Assembly (NCBI GenBank): GCA_016285055.1
Contig: JAEEPZ010000019.1
Location: 1 to 46,208, forward strand
DNA length: 46,208 nucleotides
Direction: 5' to 3'
DNA from: Prevotella sp.
GTDB lineage: Bacteria > Bacteroidota > Bacteroidia > Bacteroidales > Bacteroidaceae
Of this stretch, positions 1 through 8,699 are shown piece by piece (within the stretch, counting starts at the first letter, position 1; the number at the start of each line of letters is the position of its first letter). Both the position numbers and the translations under genes were made by a program. Below the pieces are notes generated by a model that saw only the letters and a program-made list of their open reading frames with translations, did not search any database and was not told the origin of the DNA.

Positions 1-536
1 TGGTGACGGGGAACGATGTCTTCCTGATGCAGCGCCCCATCGTCGACGGCTACGTCTCGCTGAAGTCGTTCGACGAGGCCACCCGTGCCGGCTCCATTGC
101 CGACGTACCTTATATGATAGGCTACACCCTGAACGACATGGGCTCGATGTCGGCAGGCATTGCCGAGTTCTGCAAGGTGCGCCAGCAGCAGCAGGGCAAG
201 GCCTGGGCCTACGAGTTTGCGCGACCCCTGCCCGACGACGGCAGCCATCCCGAGGTGACCGCCCGACTGAAGGGTGCCTTCCACTCGAGCGACCTCTGGT
301 TTGTCTTCAAGAGTCTGAAGCACTGCTGGCGCCCCTGGACGCAGGGCGACTGGGACCTCGCTGAGAAGATGCTCACCGCCTGGACCAACTTCGCCAAGTA
401 CAGCGACCCCAACGGCAAGGACACCGACTCCCTGGGCTGGGCTCCCTGCACGGAGGAGGCTCCGCAGTTCATGCTCTTCAAGCTCGACGACAAGGATGCC
501 GAGGCATCGGCCATGGGCGACCCCATCATCCCTTAG
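1..536 (+). CDS. carboxylesterase, type B family (3' part only)
   Basis: This is the C-terminal end of an alpha/beta-hydrolase of the type-B carboxylesterase (para-nitrobenzyl esterase) family; the N-terminus and nucleophile Ser lie left of the window. The visible 177 residues carry the family's late landmarks: a VPYMIGYTLNDMG stretch, then GAFHSSDLWFVF, whose His is the expected catalytic-triad His, then a WTNFAKYSDPNG segment typical of the last helix. It probably hydrolyses ester bonds, for example acetyl or feruloyl groups on plant glycans in this kind of organism, but the substrate cannot be read from this part. It is convergent with the nuclease gene at 892-1839, with a palindrome-rich spacer between. 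Confidence 0.8.
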   Translation, partial: VTGNDVFLMQRPIVDGYVSLKSFDEATRAGSIADVPYMIGYTLNDMGSMSAGIAEFCKVRQQQQGKAWAYEFARPLPDDGSHPEVTARLKGAFHSSDLWFVFKSLKHCWRPWTQGDWDLAEKMLTAWTNFAKYSDPNGKDTDSLGWAPCTEEAPQFMLFKLDDKDAEASAMGDPIIP

Positions 537-596
537 ACTGAGCACGCCGCTTTCGTAGCATTCTTTAGTCCCTCTATCACCACACACAGTATCTGT

Positions 597-884
597 TTTT
601 TATCCGTCACATCCGTCACTTGGCTGAATCGTTCTAATAGTCAGCCGTTTACGGGGTGACGGATAGTGGTGACGGGTGACGGATGCCACTCTGGCATGTC
701 TTCCTCCTGCGAGATACAGCAAGTCATGAGATTATTCACGGCCAGTGAATCTTTGTTCACGGCTGGTGAACAGTCGTGCGGCCACAGCAAAGAGGTATCC
801 GTCACCCGTCACTCTATCCATCACCACCGTAAGCAGCAGACTGTCAGCAGGTTATCACAAGGTGACGGATGTGACGGATAAAAA
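597..884. repeat. nested inverted-repeat island with GTGACGGAT motifs
   Basis: This convergent intergenic region is built of nested palindromes. The outer arms 597-619 and 862-884 are a perfect 23-bp inverted repeat made of two tandem ATCCGTCAC units. Inner arms 651-684 and 797-830 are a longer, imperfect inverted repeat of the same motif (GTGACGGGTGACGGAT). The centre holds two small hairpins, TTCACGGCCAGTGAA (about 734-748) and GTTCACGGCTGGTGAAC (about 755-771). No credible ORF is present. It could act as a bidirectional terminator, but it is much larger than needed; a decayed non-autonomous element is the alternative. Confidence 0.8.
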
Positions 885-891
885 GATTACT

Positions 892-1839
892 TTACTCCAA
901 TTCCCTCAAAACCTTTTCCAGGTCAATGCCTAAGCTGGTGGCAATGGCCTCTGGCTCCATCTTCGCTTTCAGGAGCATCCTGATGGAGTTGCGCATTAGT
1001 TCCTGCAGTTGCACATCCTTCTCTGCCAGCTGCACATTCTTCTCTGCCAGCTGCACACTCTGCTCCGCCAATTGACGGTCGCGCATCATGATCTCGGTGT
1101 CGCGCTTCTCGATGATGGAGAAGTACTCGTCCTCCACGTTCATGTCCTGGCGCACGTTGGCGTCGGTGGCGGCCATCAGCAGCCGGTGTATGATGTGCTC
1201 CATCTCGGCATCACCGGCATAGATGCTGTCATCGATGTTCAGCACCTGCTGGTTGTCCTTGCTCTTGTAAGTCTGGTCGAAGATGCTCAGCACCTTGTCC
1301 AAGCGGGTATTCACCTGACCGTGCAGGCGGGGAATCTGCACGATGATGCTGTTGTGCGTCAGACTGTCCACGAACGGGTCGGGCAGTCCTTTCGTCACGC
1401 GCCGTCCCTCGTAGTCGTAAGTCTCGTGCTGGACGTAGAGCACCGGCTCCTCGATGTCACCCACATTGTGACCGAGCAGATAGATGGCCACCAAGGGTAG
1501 GGCATGGGTGTCCCGGCCTTCACCCACTACATTCGCCGGGTTCTGGTACTGCACGCCCAAGTACTGGCGGAAGCGCAGCGTCTCCGTAGGCAGCCACGTC
1601 TTCTGCAGTTCCACCAGTATCAGCTGCTCTGACCCGTCGGCTTGTCGGACGGTGGCTCCAAAGTCGATGCGGAACACCGAGAGCGTGTCGCGCTTGACAT
1701 TGGCATACTCGTGGGGTCGTAACTTCACATGCACCACATCCATCTTCAGCAGGGCCGACAGGATGGTACGTGCTATGCGCTCGTCTTCCATCAGGTATTT
1801 GAATACGATGTCATAAATGGGGTTTGCTACTGTTACCAT
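892..1839 (-). CDS. Rpn-family PD-(D/E)XK nuclease / transposase-like protein
   Basis: A 315-residue member of the PD-(D/E)XK nuclease family transposases (Rpn/PDDEXK_2), which are common in multiple copies in Bacteroidales. The opening NPIYDIVFKYLMEDERIA is the family signature. The nuclease core can be seen as D59 in FRIDFGA followed by E77-x-Q79-K80 in ILVELQK, the ExQ form of the motif. The C-terminus contains three near-identical 7-residue repeats (QLAEKxV), a coiled coil encoded by a 21-bp tandem DNA repeat near 1015-1075 that could vary in copy number. Family members are recombination-promoting DNA endonucleases. It has its own promoter (1861-1892). A deleted copy lies at 5987-6079. 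Confidence 0.88.
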   Translation of the reverse strand: MVTVANPIYDIVFKYLMEDERIARTILSALLKMDVVHVKLRPHEYANVKRDTLSVFRIDFGATVRQADGSEQLILVELQKTWLPTETLRFRQYLGVQYQNPANVVGEGRDTHALPLVAIYLLGHNVGDIEEPVLYVQHETYDYEGRRVTKGLPDPFVDSLTHNSIIVQIPRLHGQVNTRLDKVLSIFDQTYKSKDNQQVLNIDDSIYAGDAEMEHIIHRLLMAATDANVRQDMNVEDEYFSIIEKRDTEIMMRDRQLAEQSVQLAEKNVQLAEKDVQLQELMRNSIRMLLKAKMEPEAIATSLGIDLEKVLRELE

Positions 1840-1860
1840 GGCTTTATGTAATTACGCCCG

Positions 1861-1892
1861 CAAAGTTACGAAGAAAAAACTGAAGCGCCAAA
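1861..1892 (-). promoter_or_regulatory. Bacteroidetes-type promoter of the Rpn-family gene
   Basis: On the minus strand TTTG (1889-1892), a 20-bp spacer and TAACTTTG (1861-1868) match the Bacteroidetes -33/-7 consensus. The box lies 22 bp upstream of the ATG at 1839. Confidence 0.75.
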
Positions 1893-1912
1893 TGTTTGGC
1901 GGAAAATAAAGC

Positions 1913-1948
1913 AAAAGCAGGTGCGCCGTCCGTGGGCGGCGCACCTGC
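1913..1948 (-). terminator. intrinsic terminator of the surface protein-peptide unit
   Basis: A perfect 12-bp stem (1917-1928 with 1937-1948, GCAGGTGCGCCG) with an 8-nt loop is followed on the minus strand by TTTTGC. It lies about 50 bp downstream of the 58-aa peptide gene and just upstream of the Rpn promoter. Confidence 0.8.
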
Positions 1949-1997
1949 GAGTTATGTTGATGACCAGGCTGTAAAGCACAAGTCACCGTTGTACGGA

Positions 1998-2174
1998 TTA
2001 GTCTTCGTTGAACAAGAAGATCGAGCGCGAGTCAGTGGGGCCACCGGGGAATTCTTCTGTGGCTGGCGTTACGTCTTCGAGTCCTGTTATTTCTGTTATC
2101 GAGGCTTCGAGCAGTGACTCTAACTCCACGTCCATCACCTCGACGTCTGGCTTCAAATATTTCTTCATAGTCAT
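1998..2174 (-). CDS. 58-aa peptide of the KKYxxPxxE...LLxAS type
   Basis: A short ORF of 58 codons, starting ATG-ACT-ATG-AAG and ending TAA at 1998. The peptide begins MTMKKYLKPDVEVMDVELES, continues LLEASIT, and has an acidic, Pro/Gly-containing tail ending FLFNED. It follows the large surface-protein gene by 33 bp on the same strand and is bounded by a strong terminator at 1913-1948, so it is probably co-transcribed. A second peptide with the same layout (Y-x-A-P-x-x-E-x-V ... LLAGS, then an acidic tail) lies at 18075-18227, again after a surface-protein gene. The repeated layout supports a real gene. I know such short proteins only as unnamed ones in Prevotella-like genomes and assign no function. 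The second ATG (2168) is an equally good start. Confidence 0.72.
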   Translation of the reverse strand: MTMKKYLKPDVEVMDVELESLLEASITEITGLEDVTPATEEFPGGPTDSRSIFLFNED

Positions 2175-2207
2175 TTTCTGTTTTTTATTGATAAAACCAA
2201 TTCAATT

Positions 2208-5200
2208 TTACTTTACGATGACGGCCTTGCCGTTCACCACGTAGATACCCTTCTTGGCGGTCTTCACGCGCTGGCCGTTCAGGTTGTAGATCTCGCCACT
2301 CATAGCCTTTTCGGCAGCAATGCCCTCGATGGCCGTAGCCTCGCCGTCGACGGTGAAGGTCAGTTCGCGAGCAGCACCTGCAGTCTCTGCCAGCTGGATG
2401 TAAGCACGGTAAGGATTGACTGTAGCTTTATTGGCACCCACTTTGTAGATTGTGTTGTTGCTCAGCACGTAGTTAATAGCACTGTTGTCAACCTCAGTAA
2501 CAGCGTAGACACCCTTCAGCGAAGCATTGCCAGCCGTAGCATCGGTAGCAGCAGCGGCTGTTACTTCAACATCGCTTAGCGTGATTACACCGTCGTTCTT
2601 CAGCAGGAACGGTACGTTGGCTTCGCTGGTGGCAGCCGACTCAAAGGCCAATGTGCCGCTGGCAGCATCATAACTCTCCAACACAGCAATGTTGCCGTCA
2701 CTAACAGCGAACGGATAGACAGCGGTTGACCACTTTTCAGAACTGAACTCACGGTTAATCTTCACAGAGGGATAGGTGCCGGGAGCGTACTTTGGCAGCG
2801 TAGCATCGGCAAACTCAATTTCAGTAGCAGATAATAAGGACATGTTGCCAATAACTTTTTGGTGCTGGCCATTCTCATTATTCTTAAACTTCAATACATA
2901 GTTACCTGTGGTTGGGGCAACGAAATAGCCAGTCCATTCCCACCAGTTGTTTATATCAGAATTACCATTTTGAGAGCCACCAGGCACAATCATAGTAGCA
3001 TCGATAACAAGCTCACTTTTATCCGGAGCAATCATCTTTACAGTCGTATTAGATGGCTCAGTCCAGCCTCCGTACTTGAAGTTCAACTTATAAATTTTGT
3101 TTGCCTTCAGAGGCATGGTGTAACCTGTAGTTTCGCCATAAGTCATATCAAACTTACCAAACACTGCCGTATTATTCTCAACAGCAGCCAAGCCAGGATT
3201 GTTAGTTACATCATTTTGGATGCGAACATTGTAGGCATCAGTGCCACCCTCAAGCCCCCAGCCAGTTGCAAATATGCGGCCTGATGCGTCTTTTGCAGCA
3301 TCCTCACCGTATGTAGTCCAGTAGATGGCATTCACCTCAGAAGTGTTAGGTGTCCAACTAATATCATTCAATGAATTTATAGCAGCATCAATAACGCTCT
3401 TGAAGGCACCCTCGACATTGGCAGCCTTAGCAGCAGCTATAGCCTGACAAGCTTCAATATTATTATAGGGGGCATATTCGCCTTCCTCGAAGCCAAATTT
3501 AGCTTCTGCAGCAGCAATAGCGTCGGCCAAGTTCTGCAAATCACTTTCTGAAGCCAGTGGGTCAGTTGCGTATTCGGTCATATACAGTTCAAAATTGTCA
3601 TAGCAGAGCCACTTTTTATTAGTACAGTCGCCTTTAAGGCCAATCTTCATAGTGTGGTCTGTAACGGTCACGCTGAGGGTGTTTACATATTCACCATTGC
3701 TGAATGCAGCAGCGGCAGCACTCTGTGTGCTAATGCCGTCAGGCTGTGCCAATACGGCTATTTCCTCACTATTAGCATAGAGTTTCACGTCTGTACCCGA
3801 AGAAAAGCCCTGCATCTTTAGCGTATAAGTACCATTGGGCAAATTCTCAATTGTTTGGTAAACGTCAACAGTTCCATTCCAAACCTGAGCATTGTAATTG
3901 CCTCTGTCTTGGTTCTTGTCTTCACCATAGGCAATATTAGTCCAGCCTGATTTGTTGTAACTTACTCTCAGATTACGGCTAATATTGGCCTCTTTAATAT
4001 AATAGGTGGCATCGGCAGGATTATCTTCAGTAGCAGCTTCCAGCATGTTGTCACGATCTGTCTTGGAAAGGAAATACCACTGAGCAAACGTGCTATTAGC
4101 ATTGGCAGCATTGCTTTCTACTTTGGTGTTACCAGCCAAAGCTGTCACGAAAGCATTTTCTCCAGTTGAAATGCTATACTTCCCATCACCCAAAGCAACA
4201 ATATCCAACTTTGTAGAAGGCTGGTCTACATAGCTACCATTAAAGAAATGGTCTGTGCTGTTATTATAAGTGTGAGAATCGAGTGTGTATTTACCGTCGG
4301 CAACTGCCACGGTAAAAGGAATACCGTGGTTAATAATGGAAGCATGTGTGCCCCAGTCATTGGCACCACCAAGGAACTTTCCAGTAGCAGCATTCATAAT
4401 ATAGAAATCACCTGCAGCAATCTCGCTGTAGAATGAAGGAGCAGATGCACTGGCAACGTTTACCGTACAAGATGCAGAAACGTCCGAGCCATCGTTGGCT
4501 GTTGCTGTGATGGTAGCACTTCCTTCACCAATTGCTGATACAATGCCTGCTGCTGTGACAGTTGCAACAGTTTCGTCTGAAGAAGACCATGTGAAGGTCT
4601 TGTCATCGGCGTTATCGGGAGTGACGGTGGCTGCAAGCGTCAGCATATCACCCATTGTCAGATCAGCTGAAGTCTGGTTCAGCTCAATGTCAGAGACTTT
4701 GACACCAGCATATTCTGCAATGGTAACGTTCTTAATGGCCATCCAGTTGAAGGTGGCATCGTTTGCACTTTCAATACCAATCTCAAGAACGCCGTTAGCA
4801 TCAACTTCAGCAGCCAGGTTCATTGTACCTGCTATACCGTTAGTGCATGCTGAGCCATTGGCAGCGATATCCTTGGTCTCACTGTTCACGTAGAACGTAG
4901 CACCAGAAACGGCGGCACCGCTCTCGTCAAGCACGCGGACAAGTGCAGATACGGAATACTTCTCGCCAGGATTCAGACCCTCAAGGCGATAATAAAGCTT
5001 ACCAGCACCAAGAGGAGTACCACTCCCTACCCAATCCTGAATGAACGGTTTGGTCATTTTTGAACCGTCTGTATCACCTTCAGTTGACCATGTGTTGACG
5101 GCCAACCCACCAGCTGTGGTAGAAATGGCCCACTTGCCAAGGACGTTAGTTGCTATGGTTCCATTTGCAATTACCTCATAACTGGCAATTGATGTTTCTG

Positions 5201-5942
5201 CTGCATTATTGGCATTAGTAAGTGCATCAATAGCTGTGTTAAGGGCATCCTCAGAGTTCTCATCGACAGAAGAATATGTTGAGATTGCAGTGTTTAAGGC
5301 AGCCAGAGCACTTGTGCCAATTGTCTTTGTCGTTTCAGCTGTAGTTTCTGCATTGTTCAGCGCTGTTTCATAGGCAGTAACAAGTGCGGTAAGGGGGAGG
5401 TTGCCTGTACGCGTCAGCTGATAAATCTGTATTGTCTGCCATTCAGTTTGACCGGACTTGTCAAGAGCCAAACCAATGGTGAGTTCACCACCTGCAACCT
5501 CAATATCGCTAATAGTGACCTTGTAAGGCTCGTCTTCTGACATACCGGAATCTTTGCGAGCTTTGAAGAACTGTTTTAGTGTTGTTGAACCATCCGGCTT
5601 TGCAAAAATGTAGGCAACATCTTCAGCATCTGCTGCTAAGGTTGCACTATGATTGCCCCATGCGTTGTGAGAAGTAGCAAAAACGGTTACATCATACACA
5701 CCTTTTTCCAAGCCTGTTACTGTCTGACGTAGTTTCTCGCCGGCATCCGAAGATCCATAAAACTCTGCAAGACCAATAGCTTCGCTCGCACCAAATGGGG
5801 TTACTGTTTTGCCTGTGTAGAAACCACTACCACTCCATGCTGACTGGGACGTCCCAACCTTATTTGTATAGTCGGTTTGTGCCCACATAGCGGATGCCCC
5901 CATCAAGGCGCACGCCGCGATTAAAAGTTTTAGTTTTCTCAT
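2208..5942 (-). CDS. large secreted surface protein with Ig-like (Big_2) domain
   Basis: A 1244-residue protein with a signal peptide (residues 1-21, cleavage after AMWA or MWAQ). Several beta-rich modules follow: an N-terminal carbohydrate-module-like region (about 23-175), an Ala/Thr-rich helical linker (about 180-255), a second jelly-roll-like module (about 260-410), a bacterial Ig-like Big_2 domain (about 415-500, with ELNQTSADLTMGD and TFTWSSSDETVATV), then further glycan-binding-like modules. The tail YNLNGQRVKTAKKGIYVVNG resembles C-terminal sorting tails of secreted Bacteroidetes proteins and the tail of the M6 protease at 34834-36327. No catalytic motif is apparent, so an adhesin or glycan-binding role is inferred. 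The likely promoter is TACTTTTG at 6119-6126, giving a leader of about 175 nt that contains an Rpn-gene remnant. The 58-aa peptide gene follows. Confidence 0.85.
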   Translation of the reverse strand: MRKLKLLIAACALMGASAMWAQTDYTNKVGTSQSAWSGSGFYTGKTVTPFGASEAIGLAEFYGSSDAGEKLRQTVTGLEKGVYDVTVFATSHNAWGNHSATLAADAEDVAYIFAKPDGSTTLKQFFKARKDSGMSEDEPYKVTISDIEVAGGELTIGLALDKSGQTEWQTIQIYQLTRTGNLPLTALVTAYETALNNAETTAETTKTIGTSALAALNTAISTYSSVDENSEDALNTAIDALTNANNAAETSIASYEVIANGTIATNVLGKWAISTTAGGLAVNTWSTEGDTDGSKMTKPFIQDWVGSGTPLGAGKLYYRLEGLNPGEKYSVSALVRVLDESGAAVSGATFYVNSETKDIAANGSACTNGIAGTMNLAAEVDANGVLEIGIESANDATFNWMAIKNVTIAEYAGVKVSDIELNQTSADLTMGDMLTLAATVTPDNADDKTFTWSSSDETVATVTAAGIVSAIGEGSATITATANDGSDVSASCTVNVASASAPSFYSEIAAGDFYIMNAATGKFLGGANDWGTHASIINHGIPFTVAVADGKYTLDSHTYNNSTDHFFNGSYVDQPSTKLDIVALGDGKYSISTGENAFVTALAGNTKVESNAANANSTFAQWYFLSKTDRDNMLEAATEDNPADATYYIKEANISRNLRVSYNKSGWTNIAYGEDKNQDRGNYNAQVWNGTVDVYQTIENLPNGTYTLKMQGFSSGTDVKLYANSEEIAVLAQPDGISTQSAAAAAFSNGEYVNTLSVTVTDHTMKIGLKGDCTNKKWLCYDNFELYMTEYATDPLASESDLQNLADAIAAAEAKFGFEEGEYAPYNNIEACQAIAAAKAANVEGAFKSVIDAAINSLNDISWTPNTSEVNAIYWTTYGEDAAKDASGRIFATGWGLEGGTDAYNVRIQNDVTNNPGLAAVENNTAVFGKFDMTYGETTGYTMPLKANKIYKLNFKYGGWTEPSNTTVKMIAPDKSELVIDATMIVPGGSQNGNSDINNWWEWTGYFVAPTTGNYVLKFKNNENGQHQKVIGNMSLLSATEIEFADATLPKYAPGTYPSVKINREFSSEKWSTAVYPFAVSDGNIAVLESYDAASGTLAFESAATSEANVPFLLKNDGVITLSDVEVTAAAATDATAGNASLKGVYAVTEVDNSAINYVLSNNTIYKVGANKATVNPYRAYIQLAETAGAARELTFTVDGEATAIEGIAAEKAMSGEIYNLNGQRVKTAKKGIYVVNGKAVIVK

Positions 5943-5986
5943 ACTTAAATGATTTTTGTTAGTAAATATTGTTAATAAAAGATTGG

Positions 5987-6079
5987 TCCAATTTCCTCAA
6001 GACCTTTTCCAGGTCAAAGCGCGCACGTTAGCGTCAGTGGCGGCCATCAGCAGCCGGTGTATGATGTGCTCCATCTCGG
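5987..6079 (-). pseudogene. internally deleted remnant of an Rpn-family nuclease gene
   Basis: Two blocks match the intact gene at 892-1839 in the same orientation. Bases 5987-6017 match 896-926 (29 of 31 identical), the last codons of the gene. Bases 6021-6079 match 1150-1208 (57 of 59 identical). The 223 bp between these blocks in the intact gene are missing, and nothing further upstream of the gene is recognisable. The high identity suggests a recent copy. It sits in the probable 5' leader of the surface-protein gene. Confidence 0.85.
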
Positions 6080-6223
6080 TAACAGGCGTTTCTTTCGCTG
6101 ATAATTAGTTTTGACCTACAAAAGTAGTAAATAATCAGATAGGATGGCCAGGCATGTTGCCTAACTTACGTTTCTTTGTGCTATTTTATGGTTTGTTAAC
6201 AGGCTGTAATGGGTTTTTCTGTG

Positions 6224-6231
6224 TACCTTTG
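6224..6231 (+). promoter_or_regulatory. -7 box of the M15 peptidase gene
   Basis: TACCTTTG followed by CA, 29 bp upstream of the ATG at 6261, matches the Bacteroidetes -7 consensus. No well-spaced -33 box is evident; the nearest TTTG (6192-6195) is about 28 bp away. Confidence 0.55.
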
Positions 6232-6260
6232 CACCATCGAAAACAGTAAGAGCAACCGGT

Positions 6261-6890
6261 ATGAAGAGAATCGTCTGTCTGATGATGTGGATGGCCACGC
6301 TGACGGTGAGCGGCCAGACGTTCACCGTCGATACGCTGAGCGACGCCGTGTTCGGGCGGATGCTGGGCAAGTCGTATAAGGAGGGCTGCACCATTCCCCG
6401 CTCCCAGCTGAGCTACCTGCAGCTGTCGCACTACGACGGGCAGGGCCGCGTCTGTGTCGGCGAGATTGTGTGTAATAAAATGATTGCCAACGACTTGAAG
6501 GAAATCTTTCAAGAGTTGTATAAACATAAATATCCGATAGAGCGGATGAGGCTGATTGACGACTATGATGCCGACGACGAACGCTCGATGAGGGCCAACA
6601 ACACCAGCTGCTTCAACTACCGCCCCATTGCCGGCTCCAAGAAACTCTCGAAGCACTCGCAGGGACTGGCCATCGACATCAACCCGCTCTATAACCCCTG
6701 CGTCAGGCAACAGGCCGACGGCACCACCTCGGTACAGCCGGCCACGGCGGGGAAATACGTCAGCCGCAAGCCCAGGCAGCAGTACATGATCGGCAAGAAC
6801 GATTTGTGCTACCGGCTGTTCGTGAAGCACGGCTTTACGTGGGGCGGTTCGTGGCGCTCGCTCAAGGACTATCAGCACTTTGAACGTTAA
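6261..6890 (+). CDS. M15-family peptidoglycan peptidase (VanY/CwlK-like)
   Basis: A 209-residue exported protein with a signal peptide (about residues 1-19, ending VSGQ). It carries the zinc-binding landmarks of M15 D,D-carboxypeptidases and L,D-endopeptidases: SKHSQGLAIDINP is the SxHxxGxAxD motif, and DYQHFE near the C-terminus supplies the last His ligand. It therefore probably trims peptidoglycan stem peptides in the periplasm. Whether it is a carboxypeptidase or an endopeptidase cannot be decided from sequence. It has its own -7 box and a hairpin downstream (6898-6934), so it looks monocistronic. Confidence 0.88.
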   Translation: MKRIVCLMMWMATLTVSGQTFTVDTLSDAVFGRMLGKSYKEGCTIPRSQLSYLQLSHYDGQGRVCVGEIVCNKMIANDLKEIFQELYKHKYPIERMRLIDDYDADDERSMRANNTSCFNYRPIAGSKKLSKHSQGLAIDINPLYNPCVRQQADGTTSVQPATAGKYVSRKPRQQYMIGKNDLCYRLFVKHGFTWGGSWRSLKDYQHFER

Positions 6891-6897
6891 AGAATAT

Positions 6898-6934
6898 AAA
6901 AGCGCGAAAATACTTGCACAATTTTGGCGCTTTT
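6898..6934 (+). terminator. hairpin downstream of the M15 gene
   Basis: AAAAGCGC (6898-6905) pairs with GCGCTTTT (6927-6934) 8 bp after the stop codon. The loop is long (21 nt) and the element overlaps the promoter region of the next gene, so it is a moderate candidate. Confidence 0.4.
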
Positions 6935-6949
6935 GTGCCATTTTCTTGC

Positions 6950-6957
6950 TACCTTTG
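6950..6957 (+). promoter_or_regulatory. -7 box of the transporter/decarboxylase cluster
   Basis: TACCTTTG followed by CAC, 24 bp before the ATG at 6982, with TTTG tetramers upstream at 6923-6926 (23 bp) and 6932-6935 (14 bp). No strong promoter is visible between 8673 and 12163, so this one may serve the transporter, decarboxylase and RsbW/STAS genes. Confidence 0.55.
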
Positions 6958-6981
6958 CACCGCAATTTTCTATAGTGTGTT

Positions 6982-8673
6982 ATGGAATCGTTTCATTGGC
7001 TTAAGGACTTGTTTACGACGACAGATTCTGTCGCCCATATTGCATTGCTTTACGCTGTGGTCATCGCCGTGGGTGTCTACCTCGGGAAGATCAAGATCTT
7101 CGGCATCTCGCTCGGCGTCACCTTTGTGCTCTTTGCCGGCATTGTGGCCGGTCACATCGGCTTCACGGCTCCTACCGACATCCTGACGTTCGTCCAGGAC
7201 TTCGGCCTTATCCTGTTTGTCTTCATGATAGGCTTGCAGGTAGGTCCGGGTTTCTTCGAGAGCTTCGGCACGGCCGGCGTCAAGCTCAACGGTCTGGCCA
7301 CCACGGCCATTCTGCTGAACATCGCCGTGATGTTTGCCTGCTACTTCATCTTCTTCGACACCTCCGACAAGACGTCGCTGCCCATGATGGTCGGCACGCT
7401 CTACGGTGCCGTCACCAACACGCCGGGTCTCGGTGCCGCCAACGAGGCGCTGAGCACGGTGTTCGGCTCCGATGCCCCGCCGATAGCCTCGGCCTATGCC
7501 TGTGCCTATCCGCTCGGCGTGCTGGGCATTATCGGCGCCACCATATTAATAAGGTATATCTGCAAGGTGAAGCTCGAGAAGGAAGAGCAGGCCCTGGCCG
7601 AAGAGGAAGGCAACAACGTGGCCAAGAAGCCCTACAAGATGCACTTAGAGGTGACGAACAAGTACCTTGAGGGCAAGACGCTGCTGCAGGTTCATGACTT
7701 CCTGAACCGCGACTTCGTGGTGTCGCGCATCGTCCACGACGGCGAGCTGTCGATTCCCAACCGCGACACGATATTCCACCTGGGCGACCAGATGCTCATC
7801 GTCTGTGCCGAGGCCGACCAGGAAGCCATCACCGCCTTCATAGGCCCCAAGCTCGACATCGACTTCGAGCAGCAGGACCAGCCGCTGGTGTCGAAGCGCA
7901 TACTCGTCACCAACCCCGCCATCAACGGCAAGACGCTGGCCTCGATGCACTTCTCGAGCGTTCACGGCGTCAACGTCACCCGACTGACGCGCCACGGCAT
8001 GGACCTCTTCGCGTCGGCATCGCTGCCCCTGCAGGTGGGCGACAGGATCATGGTCGTGGGACCTGAGGACGCTGTCGACCGCGTGGCCAACAAGATGGGC
8101 AACTCCGTGCGCCGACTCGACGCGCCGAACATTGCCACCATCTTCGTCGGCATCTTCCTCGGCCTGCTCTTCGGCTCGCTGCCCATCGCCATCCCCGGCA
8201 TGCCCGTGCCCCTGAAGCTCGGTCTGGCCGGCGGTCCGCTCATCATCGCCATCCTCATCGGCCGCTACGGCTACAAGATAAAGCTCGTGACCTACACCTC
8301 GACGTCGGCCAACATGATGCTGCGCGAGATTGGTCTGGTGCTCTTCCTCGCCTCGGTGGGCATCAAGGCAGGTGCCTCGTTCTTCGAGACGGTCGTCCAG
8401 GGCAACGGTCTCTACTACGTGCTGACCGGCTTCCTCATTACCGTCATCCCCATCCTGATTGTCGGCCCGATAGCCCGTCTGCGGTTCAAGTTCAACTACT
8501 TCACCATCGCCGGCATGGTGGCCGGCAGCTACACCGACCCGCCCGCACTGGCCTACGCCAACAGCATCTGCTCGAAGGATGCCCCGGCACTGGGCTACTC
8601 GACGGTCTACCCCCTGTCGATGTTCCTCCGAATACTGACGGCGCAGCTGGTGGTGCTCTTCTTCTGTGGATAA
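6982..8673 (+). CDS. AspT/YidE-type antiporter with two RCK_C domains
   Basis: A 563-residue membrane transporter of the aspartate:alanine exchanger (AspT/YidE/YbjL) family. The layout is standard: an N-terminal membrane half (about 1-190, with [12 protein letters not shown]), two cytoplasmic TrkA-C/RCK_C domains (about 205-285 and 290-370, with [11 protein letters not shown]), and a C-terminal membrane half (about 375-563) repeating the first ([12 protein letters not shown]). Family members exchange dicarboxylates or amino acids; the substrate here is unknown. The gene is 26 bp upstream of the lamin-tail OadG gene and on the same strand, so a role in supplying or exporting a carboxylate linked to the decarboxylase is a reasonable inference, not shown. 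Confidence 0.87.
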   Translation: MESFHWLKDLFTTTDSVAHIALLYAVVIAVGVYLGKIKIFGISLGVTFVLFAGIVAGHIGFTAPTDILTFVQDFGLILFVFMIGLQVGPGFFESFGTAGVKLNGLATTAILLNIAVMFACYFIFFDTSDKTSLPMMVGTLYGAVTNTPGLGAANEALSTVFGSDAPPIASAYACAYPLGVLGIIGATILIRYICKVKLEKEEQALAEEEGNNVAKKPYKMHLEVTNKYLEGKTLLQVHDFLNRDFVVSRIVHDGELSIPNRDTIFHLGDQMLIVCAEADQEAITAFIGPKLDIDFEQQDQPLVSKRILVTNPAINGKTLASMHFSSVHGVNVTRLTRHGMDLFASASLPLQVGDRIMVVGPEDAVDRVANKMGNSVRRLDAPNIATIFVGIFLGLLFGSLPIAIPGMPVPLKLGLAGGPLIIAILIGRYGYKIKLVTYTSTSANMMLREIGLVLFLASVGIKAGASFFETVVQGNGLYYVLTGFLITVIPILIVGPIARLRFKFNYFTIAGMVAGSYTDPPALAYANSICSKDAPALGYSTVYPLSMFLRILTAQLVVLFFCG

Positions 8674-8699
8674 CGAAAATATAATAATAATACACGACA

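Noticed and set aside
666..933. Two short plus-strand ORFs between the esterase and nuclease genes
   Set aside because: They only translate the GTGACGGAT palindromes.
6186..6965. Minus-strand ORF of 259 codons opposite the M15 peptidase gene
   Set aside because: Its reading covers a gene with clear zinc motifs and its own promoter; the product looks like antisense translation.
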